NCBI GenBank assembly: GCA_011317545.1
Contig: WUJK01000006.1
Span: 62,001-126,000, forward strand
DNA: 64,000 bases
DNA from: Coniella vitis
Lineage: Eukaryota > Ascomycota > Sordariomycetes > Diaporthales > Schizoparmaceae
Direction: 5' to 3'
The position numbers and the translations under genes are program-made. Of this stretch, positions 12,081 through 23,518 are shown piece by piece (the stretch's first letter is position 1; each line of letters starts with the position of its first letter). The notes beneath the pieces were generated by a model, which saw only the letters and a list, made by a program, of their open reading frames with translations, searched no databases and was not told the DNA's origin.

Positions 12081-13482
12081 TCACACATTCACCACTCCAG
12101 TCTTCGACCCGACCCGCACCTTGGCCCCCGCCCCCTCGTCTTCCCAAGCCTTGAGTTGCTCCACGGCAGTAGTCCAGGCATTGTGGCGAATGCAACGCTC
12201 CAGCGCCTCAGCAAGCCCGTCATCTACATGATGCGTCAGCGGAGGGACTAGTCATGGTTCAACAAAGGCCCAGGAAGAAAAGAAAAGAAAAGAAAAAAAT
12301 GGGAACAACAGTCAGGACCGTCCCACTAAAGGGGGCATCGCTCACCTGCCCGGGACAAACCTTTCTTCACCATCGTAGGGTGCATTCTCGCCCTCGTCAG
12401 TGCCATGATCTCCAGCACGCGCTTTTGGCGCAGCGACTGCCACAGCTCAAGTCGGGCCGGGATGCTCTCGCCTGTGGCGCCGCGCGACATGACGATACCT
12501 AGCGCGCATGCGTCCTCGATGGCTTGCGCCGCGCCCTGGCCGAGGTCTACACAGCGTGTCAGTCTGACAAGGAAAAGCCACGAACATACACCCATAGACA
12601 TGGCGTTTGAGGTATTTGGATAGGATGGTGCGTAGCGTATGAACGGACATGGGTGTGTCTGATTACACTCATATCCCTTCGATGGTGGTGTGGTAAGTTG
12701 TTGATTGCTTCAATTGCGGACAAAGAAAGAAAAGAGGGGAGGGGGGGGGAGAGAAAGAGGAGAATTGCTTACGAGGCTGGAAAGGGTGTCCTGCGTCCCC
12801 AATCAGCACAGCCTTGTCCCGAATCAGGCTGGGTAAATCGTCCATGTCGAATAAGTCATATAGCCTGATGCCGTCATCGGGCACCAAGTCGAGCAGCCGC
12901 TGGATCGGCGCGGCGAAATGGTCAAAGTGCGACCTGAGGTGCTGCTTGGTTGCGACCTGATCGTAATCGGTAAGACCTGCAAGATGGGAAAGGGGATGGT
13001 CAATTGAGGCTCTCTCCTTGCTCCCAAGAAATATATATCCAGGACGCACAGGAGACTCCGCCAAACCAGGCTTACAGAACGCCGGCATACCAGCTTGAGA
13101 AGGAGAAAGGCGGTGGTCCCAGAAACAGGGGGGAAAAGGGAAAGGGACAACAAAAACTCACCCGACTTAATCTCGCCGACCTCGGCCGTGGGCACGATCG
13201 CCGCGATGTTCATGGTCTCGCCCGATGCGCACGGGTACATGATGATGCGCCGCTGCTTGGCGGCACACTGAATAAAGATGCCCCCGCGTCCATCGGCAAA
13301 GACGCTCGTGGCCGGCTCCGCAGCACGCAGCAACGTCATGGGCACAAGAAACCGGTAGCAGCATGCGCCAGAGCTGAACAGGGGTGTCTTGCGGCCAGCC
13401 ACGTACTCGCGCGTGGCAGAGTGGACGCCATCTGCGCCGACGATGAGGTCTCCGCTTATGGTAGTGGTAGTGGCGGTGGTGG

Positions 13483-13523
<41 letters not shown>

Positions 13524-14486
13524 GTGTGAGAGGGAGACGAGGACGGTATGGAGTTGTGGGGGGTTCCTGGATTGTGGCTGTGGTTGAGACTGCGCTGGTC
13601 AAGAGTAATGGTTGCTTTCGCGGGGTCGATGGATGTAATGAGCGCGGATGTTTGGATTGTGACGCCTAGGTCGAGGGCTTTGCGCTTGAGAGCGTTGTGG
13701 AGGTCGACGCGGCTAACGAAGTACCATTGCTGATTGGGCTGGATTAGCCAGGCTTATAAACTTGTTTTCTCGTCTCATGTGTCCTTTTTTCAAAGGATCA
13801 AGGGCATCCCATGGCAACGCCCGAGGGTGGGCGCAACGGTGCTGATAATTTGTTGTTGTTTTTCGCGTATAGGTAGGACACAATGAGTGCTGGGGGTTTT
13901 TATCCTGATGTTGATACACGTACCGATAACCATCCTGACCTCTCCTCGTCCGTCACTCTGCTCAATCCCAAGACATTACAGTCGGCGTCGAGGAATTTGT
14001 TCTATAATCCCACACCGCGATATTAAATGGTCATCATCGTCAAAAATCAGCCCTTCTTGACTCTGCTTTCAAAAAGACAAGAATAAAATAAGAATAAAAG
14101 CATTACTTACCCCGTTATACACAACGCCTCTCTCTTTACCTAGGTCGATGCCCAAATGGTTCAACAAGACTGTGCAATTCGGCGCGCAAAAGACGGCGTT
14201 GCCGAGTTCGGTGGTGAGGCGGGATTTTTCAAAGACCTGTGTGTAGGGGTGAGAAGGGGAGGGTCCAGTTACTCGAACAGTATTAGAGGAAGATACTTGT
14301 GGAAATATATTGTGTATGGTTTGGAGCATGAAGGGGTTTTGGTTGGGAGGTAGGGAGGGAGGGAAAGGGGCTTCTTACCTGAACATTGTGGCCTTGAATT
14401 CGAAGGGCAATGGCTGCTGCGAGCCCGCCGATGCCGCCTCCGACTACGAGCACGCGAAGAAGTGGCTTAGGGATATTGTCTGCCAT
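12081..14486 (-). CDS. FAD-dependent monooxygenase, salicylate-hydroxylase-like (about 486 aa, 7 exons)
   Basis: A class A flavoprotein aromatic hydroxylase by sequence; the substrate is unknown. Exons (minus strand): 14486-14379, 14236-14111, 14001-13924, 13738-13162, 12976-12773, 12546-12346 and 12247-12081. All introns have GT-AG ends and the phases join to 487 codons. Residues about 11-25 form the Rossmann motif VLVVGGGIGGLAAA. Exon 4 has the second FAD/NADPH motif DLIVGADGVHSATR. Exon 5 has LIGDAGHPFQP, and exon 6 has HLGQGAAQAIEDACALG. The last exon could begin at 12223 instead of 12247; both keep the frame. An Asn run (about 13 AAC codons) and a Thr-rich stretch sit just before the DG motif and are unusual for the family. 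The gene is divergent from the D-amino-acid oxidase gene at 15970. Confidence 0.9.
13484..13522. repeat. GTT/AAC microsatellite coding for poly-Asn
   Basis: About 13 tandem GTT units on the plus strand read as AAC (Asn) in the minus-strand monooxygenase frame. They are flanked by GGT/AGT units that code for a Thr-rich segment. The tract lies between the FAD-fold strands and the DG motif, so it is likely a surface loop of variable length. Confidence 0.9.
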
Positions 14487-15969
14487 GTTTTCTGTTTGCG
14501 ATTGTTGTGTTGGGTCGGATCTGGTGTGGTGATGATGTTTGGTTAATGAGAGAGAGGACTTCGAGGGGGGGGGGGGGCGTCAAACTTTTGGGCTATACAG
14601 GACTCGATGTGTTGGAATATGAATTCACACGTGGGGCTTTTCAGTTGGATTTATATGTATAACTTGATATCTACGCTACAGGAGTCTTGAAGACTATACA
14701 GAGTACTTGATACACCATGATTATCCGTTGGGCCCTCCTCGTCGTATTGTCGTATCGACTTGTAACCCCGATCAAAATGCTTGCAGACCTGCAGCTTCCC
14801 ACGAGTGCGGACAATGTCACACTGCGCAGTAGAGATGAGAGACTTGTACCAGATCCTTTACTCGGCAACGGCGCGGCGGTCGAGCGAAAAGGCCGAGCTA
14901 CTGCGGTATCATGGAAGATATACACCGTTGTTGTGGTGCACAAGTGCAACTGCCGAGAATCGGGGTTTATTTCTCAGATCCGAGTCACCGTCAGCCTTTG
15001 CTGCGCAGCCAGCAATGAATGCACATGCAACGGGTTTGCGGAGGAAGTGACTCCTGAATGGAATAATTCCGTCATTCTTTTATGGTTGTGTGCTTGACTG
15101 GAGGAATTAGAGAAATGGGGCATGGTGTTCGCCTCTTGAGGTGGAAGCCGATGCCCGATCGGGGGTCGCGGTTGGGTGGTGCTCCGACTTGTGGAGCGGA
15201 GGCCGATGGTTCGATGTTGGAAGACCAAGCAAGCATCGTCATTGCAACATAGCCACCACAGAGATAAGAAAAAAGCAGGGGGAAAGCGAGCAGAGAAGCA
15301 ACAAATAATACAAAAAAAGAGAGAGAGAGAAAAGAAAAATGTTGTCGTTGTCGAGGAAACCAAAAACATGCAACACCGGGTATTCGCTAATGGTCACCCA
15401 CTTAACTACTAATCCGGCCCTTAGTGGCTTATTTAGGGGAGAGCGGACGGGATCCCAAGTTTTCCACTAGGTATGGTCGCATGTGTTGAAGTGAGTGGTT
15501 TTGACAGCTATATTGCCAGCAAGATGAGCCTCATTGCAATCACCAACATGGTCTAGTATCCTTCCATATCAACAAGAGACTCTTGTGCCGGTTGTGGGAC
15601 GTTCATTGTTGATTGAGCAGATGAGGAGGGGGAACCGGCTTCCGGCCCTCCGGTGCTGCTCCGACTGGGCCAGCTGGGCTCTTGGCACAGTCAACCCACC
15701 GCGCCGGCGCGCCGTTTGGCAGTGTTTCCCATGTGTCATGCTTACTGGGCGCACGCACGACACTGTTATCTCTCTGTCTAGCACGGCAACCGGGCGGATA
15801 AGCCTCATCGTGGCATAGAATGGATATATACTTGTGCAAGCAGACAGACCACTGATAGAGCTTGGGGTTTGTGCCATTCTCCAGATGGTTGACGCCCGTT
15901 TGTCTTGTTCGAACCATTGAGAACCCCCCAAAAGTGGAATCACGCCCCCAAAAGTGGAATCACGCCACC
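14487..15969. other. 1.5-kb intergenic region between two divergent flavoenzyme genes
   Basis: No convincing gene. It holds a run of G at about 14567-14577 and a purine-rich tract at 15260-15350. A perfect 20-bp tandem duplication touches the D-amino-acid oxidase start. Confidence 0.5.
15925..15964 (+). repeat. Perfect 20-bp tandem duplication just upstream of a start codon
   Basis: Two head-to-tail copies of CCCCCAAAAGTGGAATCACG end 5 bp before the ATG at 15970. They could be duplicated leader or regulatory sequence of the D-amino-acid oxidase gene. Function is not shown. Confidence 0.95.
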
Positions 15970-17527
15970 ATGCCTCGGATCGTTGTGGTTGGGTGAGTTC
16001 GAAGGCTCCTCGGATAGAACCCCACGGTATCCCAACCAGAGCACAAAAGGAGTTGGTTGCCCCCAAAAGAGAACGAGGATCATGGCTTGCTGATACAATA
16101 CTCGGTGGAACACCACACTCTGCAGAGCAGGAGTCGTGGGCCTCACCTCGGCCCTGCTGCTGGCCAGGGATCCCGAGAACGCCGTGACGGTCGTCGCGAA
16201 GCACATGCCAGGCGACTATGACAGCCAGTATGCCTCGCCATGGGCAGGCGCAAACTTCCTACCGTGAGTTGGATCAGATGCCCTCGGTGCATCAGCAAAT
16301 ACAGGAAAAAGAAAAGGACAGCCCCTTTGACCCGCGAAACAGCATGTCGACACAAGAAAACAGCCGGTGGGAGAGGCGGACATTCCCAGAGCTGCGAAGG
16401 CTGGCGGTCGAGGTGCCCGAGGCTGGCATCTATTTGCAGAGTACGTCTTCTTCTTCTTCTTCTGACACATTGACAACGACAAAGCATATCTGCTCACGAT
16501 TGCTTGTAGAGGCCATCGTCTACCGCAACGCAAAAGAGCTAGACGTAAGTTATGGAATAGAACAAACAGTCCACCATTGGCCCACCTCCATGCCAAACGA
16601 GGAGCTCGTCAAGACTGACTTTTTAAAAAAAAACAAAAACACCGCCCGCCGACACAGCCAACCAAGAATGCCTCTGCTAGCGGCAAGCTCAGCGACGCCC
16701 TCTTTGCGCCCAACCCCTGGTACAGCACTTTTTTCCCAGACTACCGCAGAGTGCCGGCCTCGGAACTGCCCCCCGGCATCGCCTACGGCCACGAGTTCGG
16801 CTCCGTGTGCATCAACACAACCATCTACCTGTCCTGGCTCGTCGGCCAGTGCCGCAAGCTGGGCGTCGTCGTGAAGCGCGCCTCGCTCTCCCACATCTCG
16901 GAAGCTGCCTCGCTCTTTTGCGCCAGCGAGTACGATCCCGTTCCGGCTGCGGCTGCGGCGACCGACGACATCATCATTGTCAATGCCACGGGCCTCTTGG
17001 CGTGCCGACTGGGCGGCGTCATGGACCAGGCCGTGCAGCCTGCGCGCGCACAGGTCGTCATTGTGCGCAATGTGTCGCCCGCCATGTACGCCATCTCGAG
17101 CACCGACAACGATGCGCCCGAGGAGCTCGTGTATTCCATGACGCGTCCCGCGGGCGGCGGGACGATTCTCGGCGGAACGTACGACAAGGGCAACTGGGAC
17201 CCGAACCCGGATCCGAATATTGCGAACCGCATCATGCAGCGGATCGTGACCAAGTTCCCGCAGATTGTGGACGGCAGCGGCACGGAGGGCAAGACGGGCG
17301 TCGACGGACTGGAGGTGATTCGGCACGGCGTGGGCTTGCGGCCGTACCGCGAGGGCGGCGTCCGGCTGGAGAAGGAGGTCATTGACGGGCGCTGGGTGGT
17401 GCACAACTATGGCCATGCTGGCTGGGGATACCAGGGCTCCTATGGCACTGCGGAACGGGTGGTTGAGCTGGTCAAGGAGATTCAGGGCAAGCCAGCCTCG
17501 GGCGTCAAGGAGAAGGGCAAGTTGTAG
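15970..17527 (+). CDS. D-amino-acid oxidase (387 aa, 5 exons)
   Basis: An FAD enzyme that oxidatively deaminates D-amino acids to 2-oxo acids, ammonia and H2O2, usually in peroxisomes. Exons are 15970-15992, 16126-16263, 16343-16440, 16510-16544 and 16658-17527; all phases join. The first intron splits the FAD-binding GAGVVGL motif, so exon 1 codes for only about 8 residues (MPRIVVVG). Exon 2 gives ARDPENAVTVVAKHMPGDY, then SQYASPWAGANF, a hallmark of the family. The last exon has IIIVNATGL, the Tyr/Arg region around YSMTRPAGGGTILGGT, and the C-terminal HNYGHAGWGYQGSYGTA signature. The protein ends in GKL, close to a PTS1 peroxisomal signal though Gly at -3 is not canonical. The gene is divergent from an FAD monooxygenase; whether they share a pathway is open. 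Confidence 0.93.
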
Positions 17528-18125
17528 ATGCCCGTCGTGGTGGGACAGTTGACGCTCTATGCATGCCTGGTGGAGGCGGAGGGATCGCAATGGGCCTCTG
17601 CAGTGATGGTCTGCTGCAATTGAATCAAGGAGAGGGTCTCAAGAAGTCGAGTGAATACTGATATAAATAAATATAGACATGGTCATGATCATCGGCCTTC
17701 TTTGGATGGCTTCAGAGCAGGCTTCTGTGCCCACTTGTGGCCCTCCCACGTTGGGCATCTGCTCACGAGCAATGAGAGGAGGGTATCTTGAGTGTATCCC
17801 TTTTCCCCCAAAGGAGTTTTCGGTCTTGAGATGCCCTTTCTTCTCATGAGGGTTTTGCGGAACAATCTTCTCAGTCTCTGGTGGTTCTGGTTCTGTCCGT
17901 GGCGGAAACGCCTGTGAGTAGAGTTATAGTGGGCTCAGGGGGTCCAGCCCAGTAAATACAGGGGGTGGCCAGCAGCCTCAATTGGCACACACAGGGCACC
18001 GCTTCACAACACGTCGCCTGTACACTATTGCTTGACCTGAGAGGGTTCTTTCGACATCTCCCCACCACCCACAGTCAACACCCTCACCACTGCCAGCAGC
18101 CCAGCAGCCCAGCAGCCCGTCCACG
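17528..18125. other. 0.6-kb intergenic region
   Basis: The likely 3' UTR of the oxidase gene is followed by the short promoter of ALG3, which has a CACCCACCACCC/CAGCAGCCC-rich leader. No separate gene is seen. Confidence 0.5.
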
Positions 18126-19638
18126 ATGGCAGATAGCCCAGAGAGCGTGCCTGTGCAGCTGTTCAAGCTTGCACAGGCTGTAGCCACGGGGCGGCACTTT
18201 CTCTCGCGCCTCATCCCGCCTCTCCTCTTGCTCGTCGACGCTGCGCTCTGCGTCGTCGTCATCAAGAAAGTGCCGTGTAAGTTTGTTTGGTCTTGCTCTT
18301 GGCTGCGCCCCCCTGCAGGCGACCAGTTTGGCTGACCGGTGACCACAGACACCGAGATCGACTGGACGGCCTACATGCAACAGGTCCAGCTGTACGAAGA
18401 CGGCGAGAGGGACTACACCAAGATCGAGGGCGGCACGGGGCCCTTGGTCTACCCAGCTGCCCACGTGTGGATCTACCGCATCCTCTACGCTTGCACAGAC
18501 CATGGCAAGGACATCTTGCTCGCCCAGCAGCTGTTTGCCGGTCTTTACCTCGTTACCCTGGGCTTGGTCATGACCTGCTATCTCAAAGCCAAGGTGAGCC
18601 GATGCCATGCAGTTCGCAAGGGCCAACAACCAAAGCATCAGAGAGAAATCTAACAAGGCCGCCACCACCACCACCATACAGGCTCCTCCATATGTCCTGC
18701 CGCTGCTCATCTTGTCCAAGCGGCTGCACAGCATCTTTATGCTCCGCTGCTTCAACGACTGCTTCGCCACCTTCTTTCTCTGGGCCGCCATCTTCCTCTT
18801 CCAGCGCGGTTTCTGGCTCCCGGGCAGCCTGGTCTACAGCTGGGGCGTGGGCATCAAGATGTCCCTCCTCCTCGTCCTGCCTGCAGTCGGCATGCTTATC
18901 TTCTTCGCGCAAGGGCTACTCGGTACTGTGGCGACACTCGGCGGAATGGGCGCACTACAAGCCCTCATCGCCGTGCCCTTTCTTCAGTTCCCCTGGGCCT
19001 ACCTGTCACGGGCCTTTGAATTCTCCCGCCAGTTTTTCTTCAAGTGGACAGTCAACTGGCGTTTTATCGGCGAGGACGTCTTCCTCAGCAAACAATTCTC
19101 GTATACCCTACTCGCTCTGCATGCCTCGGTCCTGCTAACGTTTGTCCTCACACGATGGCTCCCTGCCACCGGCAAGACCCTGCCCGACGTTCTGCAAGCC
19201 ACACTCGGCTACGGCCGCAGCAGTAGTGGCCGTCAAGGACAGCAGAAGAACTGGGGACCACTGTGCACCGGCTTCACCCCTAAACATATTTTAACCACCA
19301 TCCTCACTGCCAATGTGATTGGCCTGCTCTTTGCGCGGTCCCTGCACTACCAGTTCTACGCATACCTCGCCTGGTCCACCCCGTACCTGCTCTGGCGGAG
19401 CGGTCTGCATCCGGCTGCGCAGTATGTCCTGTGGGCCGCGCAGGAGTGGGCGTGGAATGTCTTTCCGAGCACCCCGGTGAGCTCGGCTGTGGCTGTTCTG
19501 GCCATGGCGGTGACTGTGGCTGCGGTGTGGTTCGGCACGGCAAATGATGTTCGAGAAGCAGCCGTTCAGAGTCGTGTTGGCCGAGGTGTGTCGGCAAGAG
19601 AAGCCTCATCCTCTTCCTCGTCTATACAGACAGAATGA
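18126..19638 (+). CDS. ALG3: Dol-P-Man:Man5GlcNAc2-PP-Dol alpha-1,3-mannosyltransferase (450 aa, 3 exons)
   Basis: ALG3 adds the first lumenal mannose to the dolichol-linked oligosaccharide in the ER, using dolichyl-phosphate mannose. Exons are 18126-18276, 18349-18593 and 18682-19638, with phases joining to 451 codons. The junction after residue 50 gives YTEIDWTAYMQQV, followed by GERDYTKIEGGTGPLVYPA and a Tyr/His-rich lumenal loop. Exon 3 starts APPYVLPLL-LSKRLHSIFMLR. It then has about eight hydrophobic segments, a WNRFIGE-like motif (NWRFIGEDVF) and the conserved RSLHYQFYAYLAWSTPYLLW segment. Length fits the family. The Ser-rich C-terminal tail lacks the KKxx-type signal often seen. It converges with the next gene, with only 52 bp between stop codons. 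Confidence 0.95.
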
Positions 19639-19690
19639 TGACGGTTGCCTGTCGATCGTCTTTTTGTATGTATATATGTATATCTCGCAA

Positions 19691-20226
19691 TCACACTTCG
19701 TCTTCCGAGTCGCTTGGAGGCATGTCGCGAGGGTTCATGTCTTGATCGTCGTCATAACTGTGTTTCGGGAACTCCTTGGGCCTAGCCACGAATTGTCAAT
19801 ATAAAAAGAAAGAAAAAAAAAAACATTTGTCCACAAAGGGGGGGCCCAAAAGGTCACACGAGCAGTTGGTTGAAAGAAAGAAAAAAAATGACCAACAACC
19901 TACCAATACGGCATCTTGCGCCACTCCTTCTCATCCCGCACCACATTCACAATATCCCCCTGCACCTTTTTGTTCCCATGCTGCTCCTCCTCTTGCCTCG
20001 GCGTCAAGTCCACAAGCACAAACCCGCCGCGCTTGATCCAGATCGTGTTGCGGAACCGCTGCGCCAGCTCCACCATGGCTGTCTTGGTGTTGGGCAGGAT
20101 GCATGTGTAGAGGTTGTTGCCCTCTGGCTTGCCGACGCGCGCGACGGTTTGGTAGGGCGAGAGTTGGTCCGGGGGCGTGGTGGATTCCTCGGCTGCGGCG
20201 AGGATGTTGCGCTTTGATCTGCCCAT
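19691..20226 (-). CDS. EIF1AD-like S1-fold RNA-binding protein (137 aa, 2 exons)
   Basis: A small eIF1A-like protein of the EIF1AD group. Exon 1 is 20226-19904 and exon 2 is 19781-19691. The GT-AG intron (122 nt) rejoins a split Trp codon to give MPYWPKEF, which matches the family's end of domain. Residues about 25-80 carry the S1/OB-fold pattern, including GKPEGNNLYTCILP, a QRFRNTIWIKRGGFVLVD strand pair and an EEEQHGNKKVQGDIVNVV linker. The tail is acidic (SDSEDEV). It differs from true eIF1A, which lacks this N-terminus and has a longer acidic tail. The exact function of the family is not well known. It is tightly convergent with ALG3. Confidence 0.88.
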
Positions 20227-21522
20227 TGTGTCCTTTTTTTCTTTTCTTTTCCTTTCCTTTCTACCTGACTTGAGCGAGGAGGTGGGCTTTATTAGGGGGT
20301 ATTTGAGTTTTCGTTGCGTGCGTCCTGTTTTTGGGTGCCTGGGTGCGAGGGAACAGGGGCGATTGGAATGGAAATGTAACTTTCTGTAATAAAAATGTAC
20401 GACAACGAATTGCCCCACGTACATGAGTTTTGGAGGATAATGGATGGAGGGACAAAAGCACGGTTTGATGCATAGGCTGGATATCTGCATACTATATGCG
20501 CTTGTATAGCTAACATGCATCTAAGAAGATATATATATATATGTCTGCATATTGATGAAAATGGAACAACGACTGTAATTAAATACAATATAGTGCTTTT
20601 TTCAGTCTGCTTCCACTATGCGCTTGCTTGCCATTGCATTCTAGCGATAGATTGAAGTGCAATACTGGGATTTACAATAGTGAGGTGGAGGATGGTAGAG
20701 AGCATTCATTTATAAGCTATACTATGCATGATGTTCGCGTGCAGGATAAGTGAGGAGTCAAGTCGGAAGAAGGGCTCCGGTAGCGGACAGAAAATACGAG
20801 TATTATTATCATTATTATTATGTAGCAGCGGCGCGTGAACAACAACTTTTCAAGTCCAATAGAACCGTGGAAGAGCAAGAACCGGAGGATTGCACCAGTT
20901 CAGGAAGAAGCTTATGCAGGAATAAAAAGATTTCCCAACAAGCCACGGCCGCTGATCGTTTCCTTTTTGCTAACCGTAGTTAGTGAATTATGCAGGGCGG
21001 TGGCAATGATGGCCAAACAACACCCAATGTTTGGAGAGCCAGCGAGCCCAAAGTATTTACCTCGATGACAAATCCAGGGTGAATGACAGCTGCGTCAATT
21101 CTCTCTGACTCTGTGCTCTTTCTTTTTTTAAAGTTCACCATATTCTGCACGTTGAAGAGGCTACCAGCCCTACCAGAGGTGGACAGCCGCCCGCTTTTGC
21201 TGGATGAGGAGAAGCAGCCTATAAGATGTGTCTTTGTCCATCTTGGCACGCTCGGGTTGCTCATTGGAGGGCTGCTATCATAATAGCATAGTCGGAAATT
21301 GGTTCCTTGACACTTTCTCCTTGAACAGTCGCTGTTTCCGGAGCTGACCTCTTCTTCTCACAAAGTGAGGCTGGCTGTTTGAATGAACTTCGCTTTTCTT
21401 CTCCGTGCCGGGGAGTCACGAGCCTGCTCTGCCATTCTCTGCTCTTTGGTGTGTTGTTGTTGTTCTCCCTCACCAACGTCGTGCTCGTTGACCACATACA
21501 TACATACATATATCCCTTCGTC
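20227..21522. other. 1.3-kb divergent intergenic region
   Basis: This serves as promoter for the EIF1AD-like gene on the left and the MFS transporter on the right. It is AT-rich around 20520-20560 (ATATAT run) and 20790-20820 (TTATTA run). No gene is seen. Confidence 0.5.
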
Positions 21523-23198
21523 ATGGAGGCTTCCTTCCTCCACCAGCTCGTCGCCGTTGACTCGGCACCCGCACACCTGGAGTCTTTGCCCCTCCGCCCG
21601 CAGAGATCCATCACAAAGACCTATCCAGCCGTGCCTCAGCGCGACAGCTCAGAGTATTTTGAATTGTCCACCGTTTCACGGCCCGCCACACACAGCGGCC
21701 TTGCTGGCACGGGCACGGGCACGGGCACGGGCACACCAGATCTCGAAAGCAGCCGTCCTGCGAGTCCTCTGATTGTAGTCGGCAACGGCGGCGAGCAAGG
21801 TGATGATGACGACGACGACGGTGTGGAAGCACTGCAGAGTATGTGGGATCCGTATATGAACAGGTTCCGCATGCTGTCGGCGTGCACCATGAATCTGGCC
21901 AACGGCATGAGTGACTCGGCTTCTGGTCCGCTGTTGCCGTACATGGAGAAGTAAGTGAGCATCTTTTTTGTCTTCTTTTCTTTTCGCCCAGTGTCTCATG
22001 TCCTTTCTCTTCCAAGCAATTCCATGTTAACAACACTTGCACGCACACCAAAAGATACTACACCATCGGCTACGCCGTCGTCTCCCTCATCTTTGTCGGC
22101 CAAGCCATCGGCTTCATCGCCGGCGCAGGCCTGATCGACCCGCTGCGGGAGAAAGTCGGCCGCGGCCGCGCCCTGTTCCTCGCCCAGCTCTGCATGGCGG
22201 CGGGCTACGCGCTCCTCGCCGCTGCGCTCGCCTTCCCCGCCGTTGTCGTGGGCTTCTTCCTCGTCGGCCTGGGCACCAGCATCAACCTCGCGCTGAGCAA
22301 CATCTTTTGCGGCAGCATGACGCGCAGCACCACTGCGCTGGGCGCCATGCACGGCTCGTATGGGATTGGCGGTATTGCGGGCCCGTTGATTGCCAATGCG
22401 CTCGTGTCTGCGTTTGGGCTTCCTTGGAGCACCTATTACTTCCTGACGCTGGGGCTCGCGGTTGTCAACGCCATGTTGGGGCTGTGGGCGTATTGGCGGT
22501 TTGAGGCTGAGCATGCTTCTCATGCCAGCACCACCACCGCCACCACAGCCACCACAGCCACAACAACAGAAGCACCCCCTCCTCGCCAGCGCCGCAAACT
22601 CTCCTCCAAACTCGGCGCCGCCTTCTCCGCCTTCACCTCCCGCGTCATCCTCCTCGGCGCCCTCTTCATCTTCGCCTACCAAGGCGCCGAGGTGAGCATC
22701 TCGGGCTGGGTCATCTCCTTCCTCCAAGACAGCCGCCACGCCTCGGACCCCTCCCACATCGGCTACATCACCTCTGGCTTCTGGGCCGGCATCACCCTCG
22801 GCCGCTTCCTCCTCAGCATCCCCGCGCACGCCATCGGCGAGCGCCGCTTCGTCTACGGCGTCGTCGCCGGCGCCGCCGTCTTTGAGCTCCTCGTGTGGTT
22901 CGTCCCCAACGTCGTCGGCGATGCCGTCGCCGTCGCCATCGTCGGCCTCTTGCTCGGGCCCGTGTACCCGTGCGCCGCCGCCATCTTCATGCGCACCCTG
23001 AGCCGCGCCGAGAAGTTGCAAGGCATGGGCGTGATCAGTGCCTTTGGGAGCTCCGGCGGCGCGGCGGCGCCCTTTACGACGGGCCTGTTGGCGCAGGTTG
23101 TCGGCACGTGGGTGTTGCATCCTATTGCGATTGGCTTGTTTGGCGTCATGTGTGCGTCGTGGTTCGGCATGCCCAGGGAGAAGAAGAGGAGAGAGTGA
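21523..23198 (+). CDS. Major facilitator superfamily transporter, BSC6-like (523 aa, 2 exons)
   Basis: A membrane transporter with unknown substrate. Exons are 21523-21950 and 22055-23198; the intron rejoins a Lys codon. The ATG at 21523 is the first in frame. The N-terminal about 115 residues are a cytosolic-looking tail with a short Gly-Thr repeat (from a GGCACG hexamer repeat) and a run of six Asp. About 12 hydrophobic segments follow, beginning with LSACTMNLANGMSDSASGPLLPYME. TM2-3 has a VGRGRALFLAQL loop resembling the MFS motif A region. The central loop is Thr-rich (near residue 290), followed by RVILLGALFIFAYQGAEVSISGWV. The pattern resembles fungal 'bypass of stop codon 6'-type transporters. 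Substrate is not inferable. Confidence 0.88.
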
Positions 23199-23518
23199 AA
23201 AAAGAGAGCATGTTGGAAACGCTAGTTTTGCTGGCTGTGTGGTTGGGGAAATGGCAGCGCTTTTTGAGGCTGTTGTTGCTGTTTTTGATATACCCGGAGA
23301 TGTCATCGCCAATCAGGTGCTGTAAGATGGTGTTTTCTTTCTTTTCTTTTTTTGAGACGAGGTAATCGATGAAATTGAATCTACACTGGAGCGGTATTCT
23401 TTCTCCTAACCTAGTCTAACTCTTTTGTATGCCATGTCGTCCTTTAAGCATCTATGCATAGTCTTTGAAACTCGTGCAGTCTAATAACTTCTTGATACCT
23501 TTTCACCCAGCTCTTGAA

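Noticed and set aside
15905..15920. GTTCGAACC resembling a tRNA B box
   Set aside because: No A box, anticodon stem or acceptor stem nearby on either strand.
21996..23312. 438-codon minus-strand open frame
   Set aside because: Antisense shadow of the GC-rich MFS transporter gene; composition is Gly/Ala/Asp-rich without family features.
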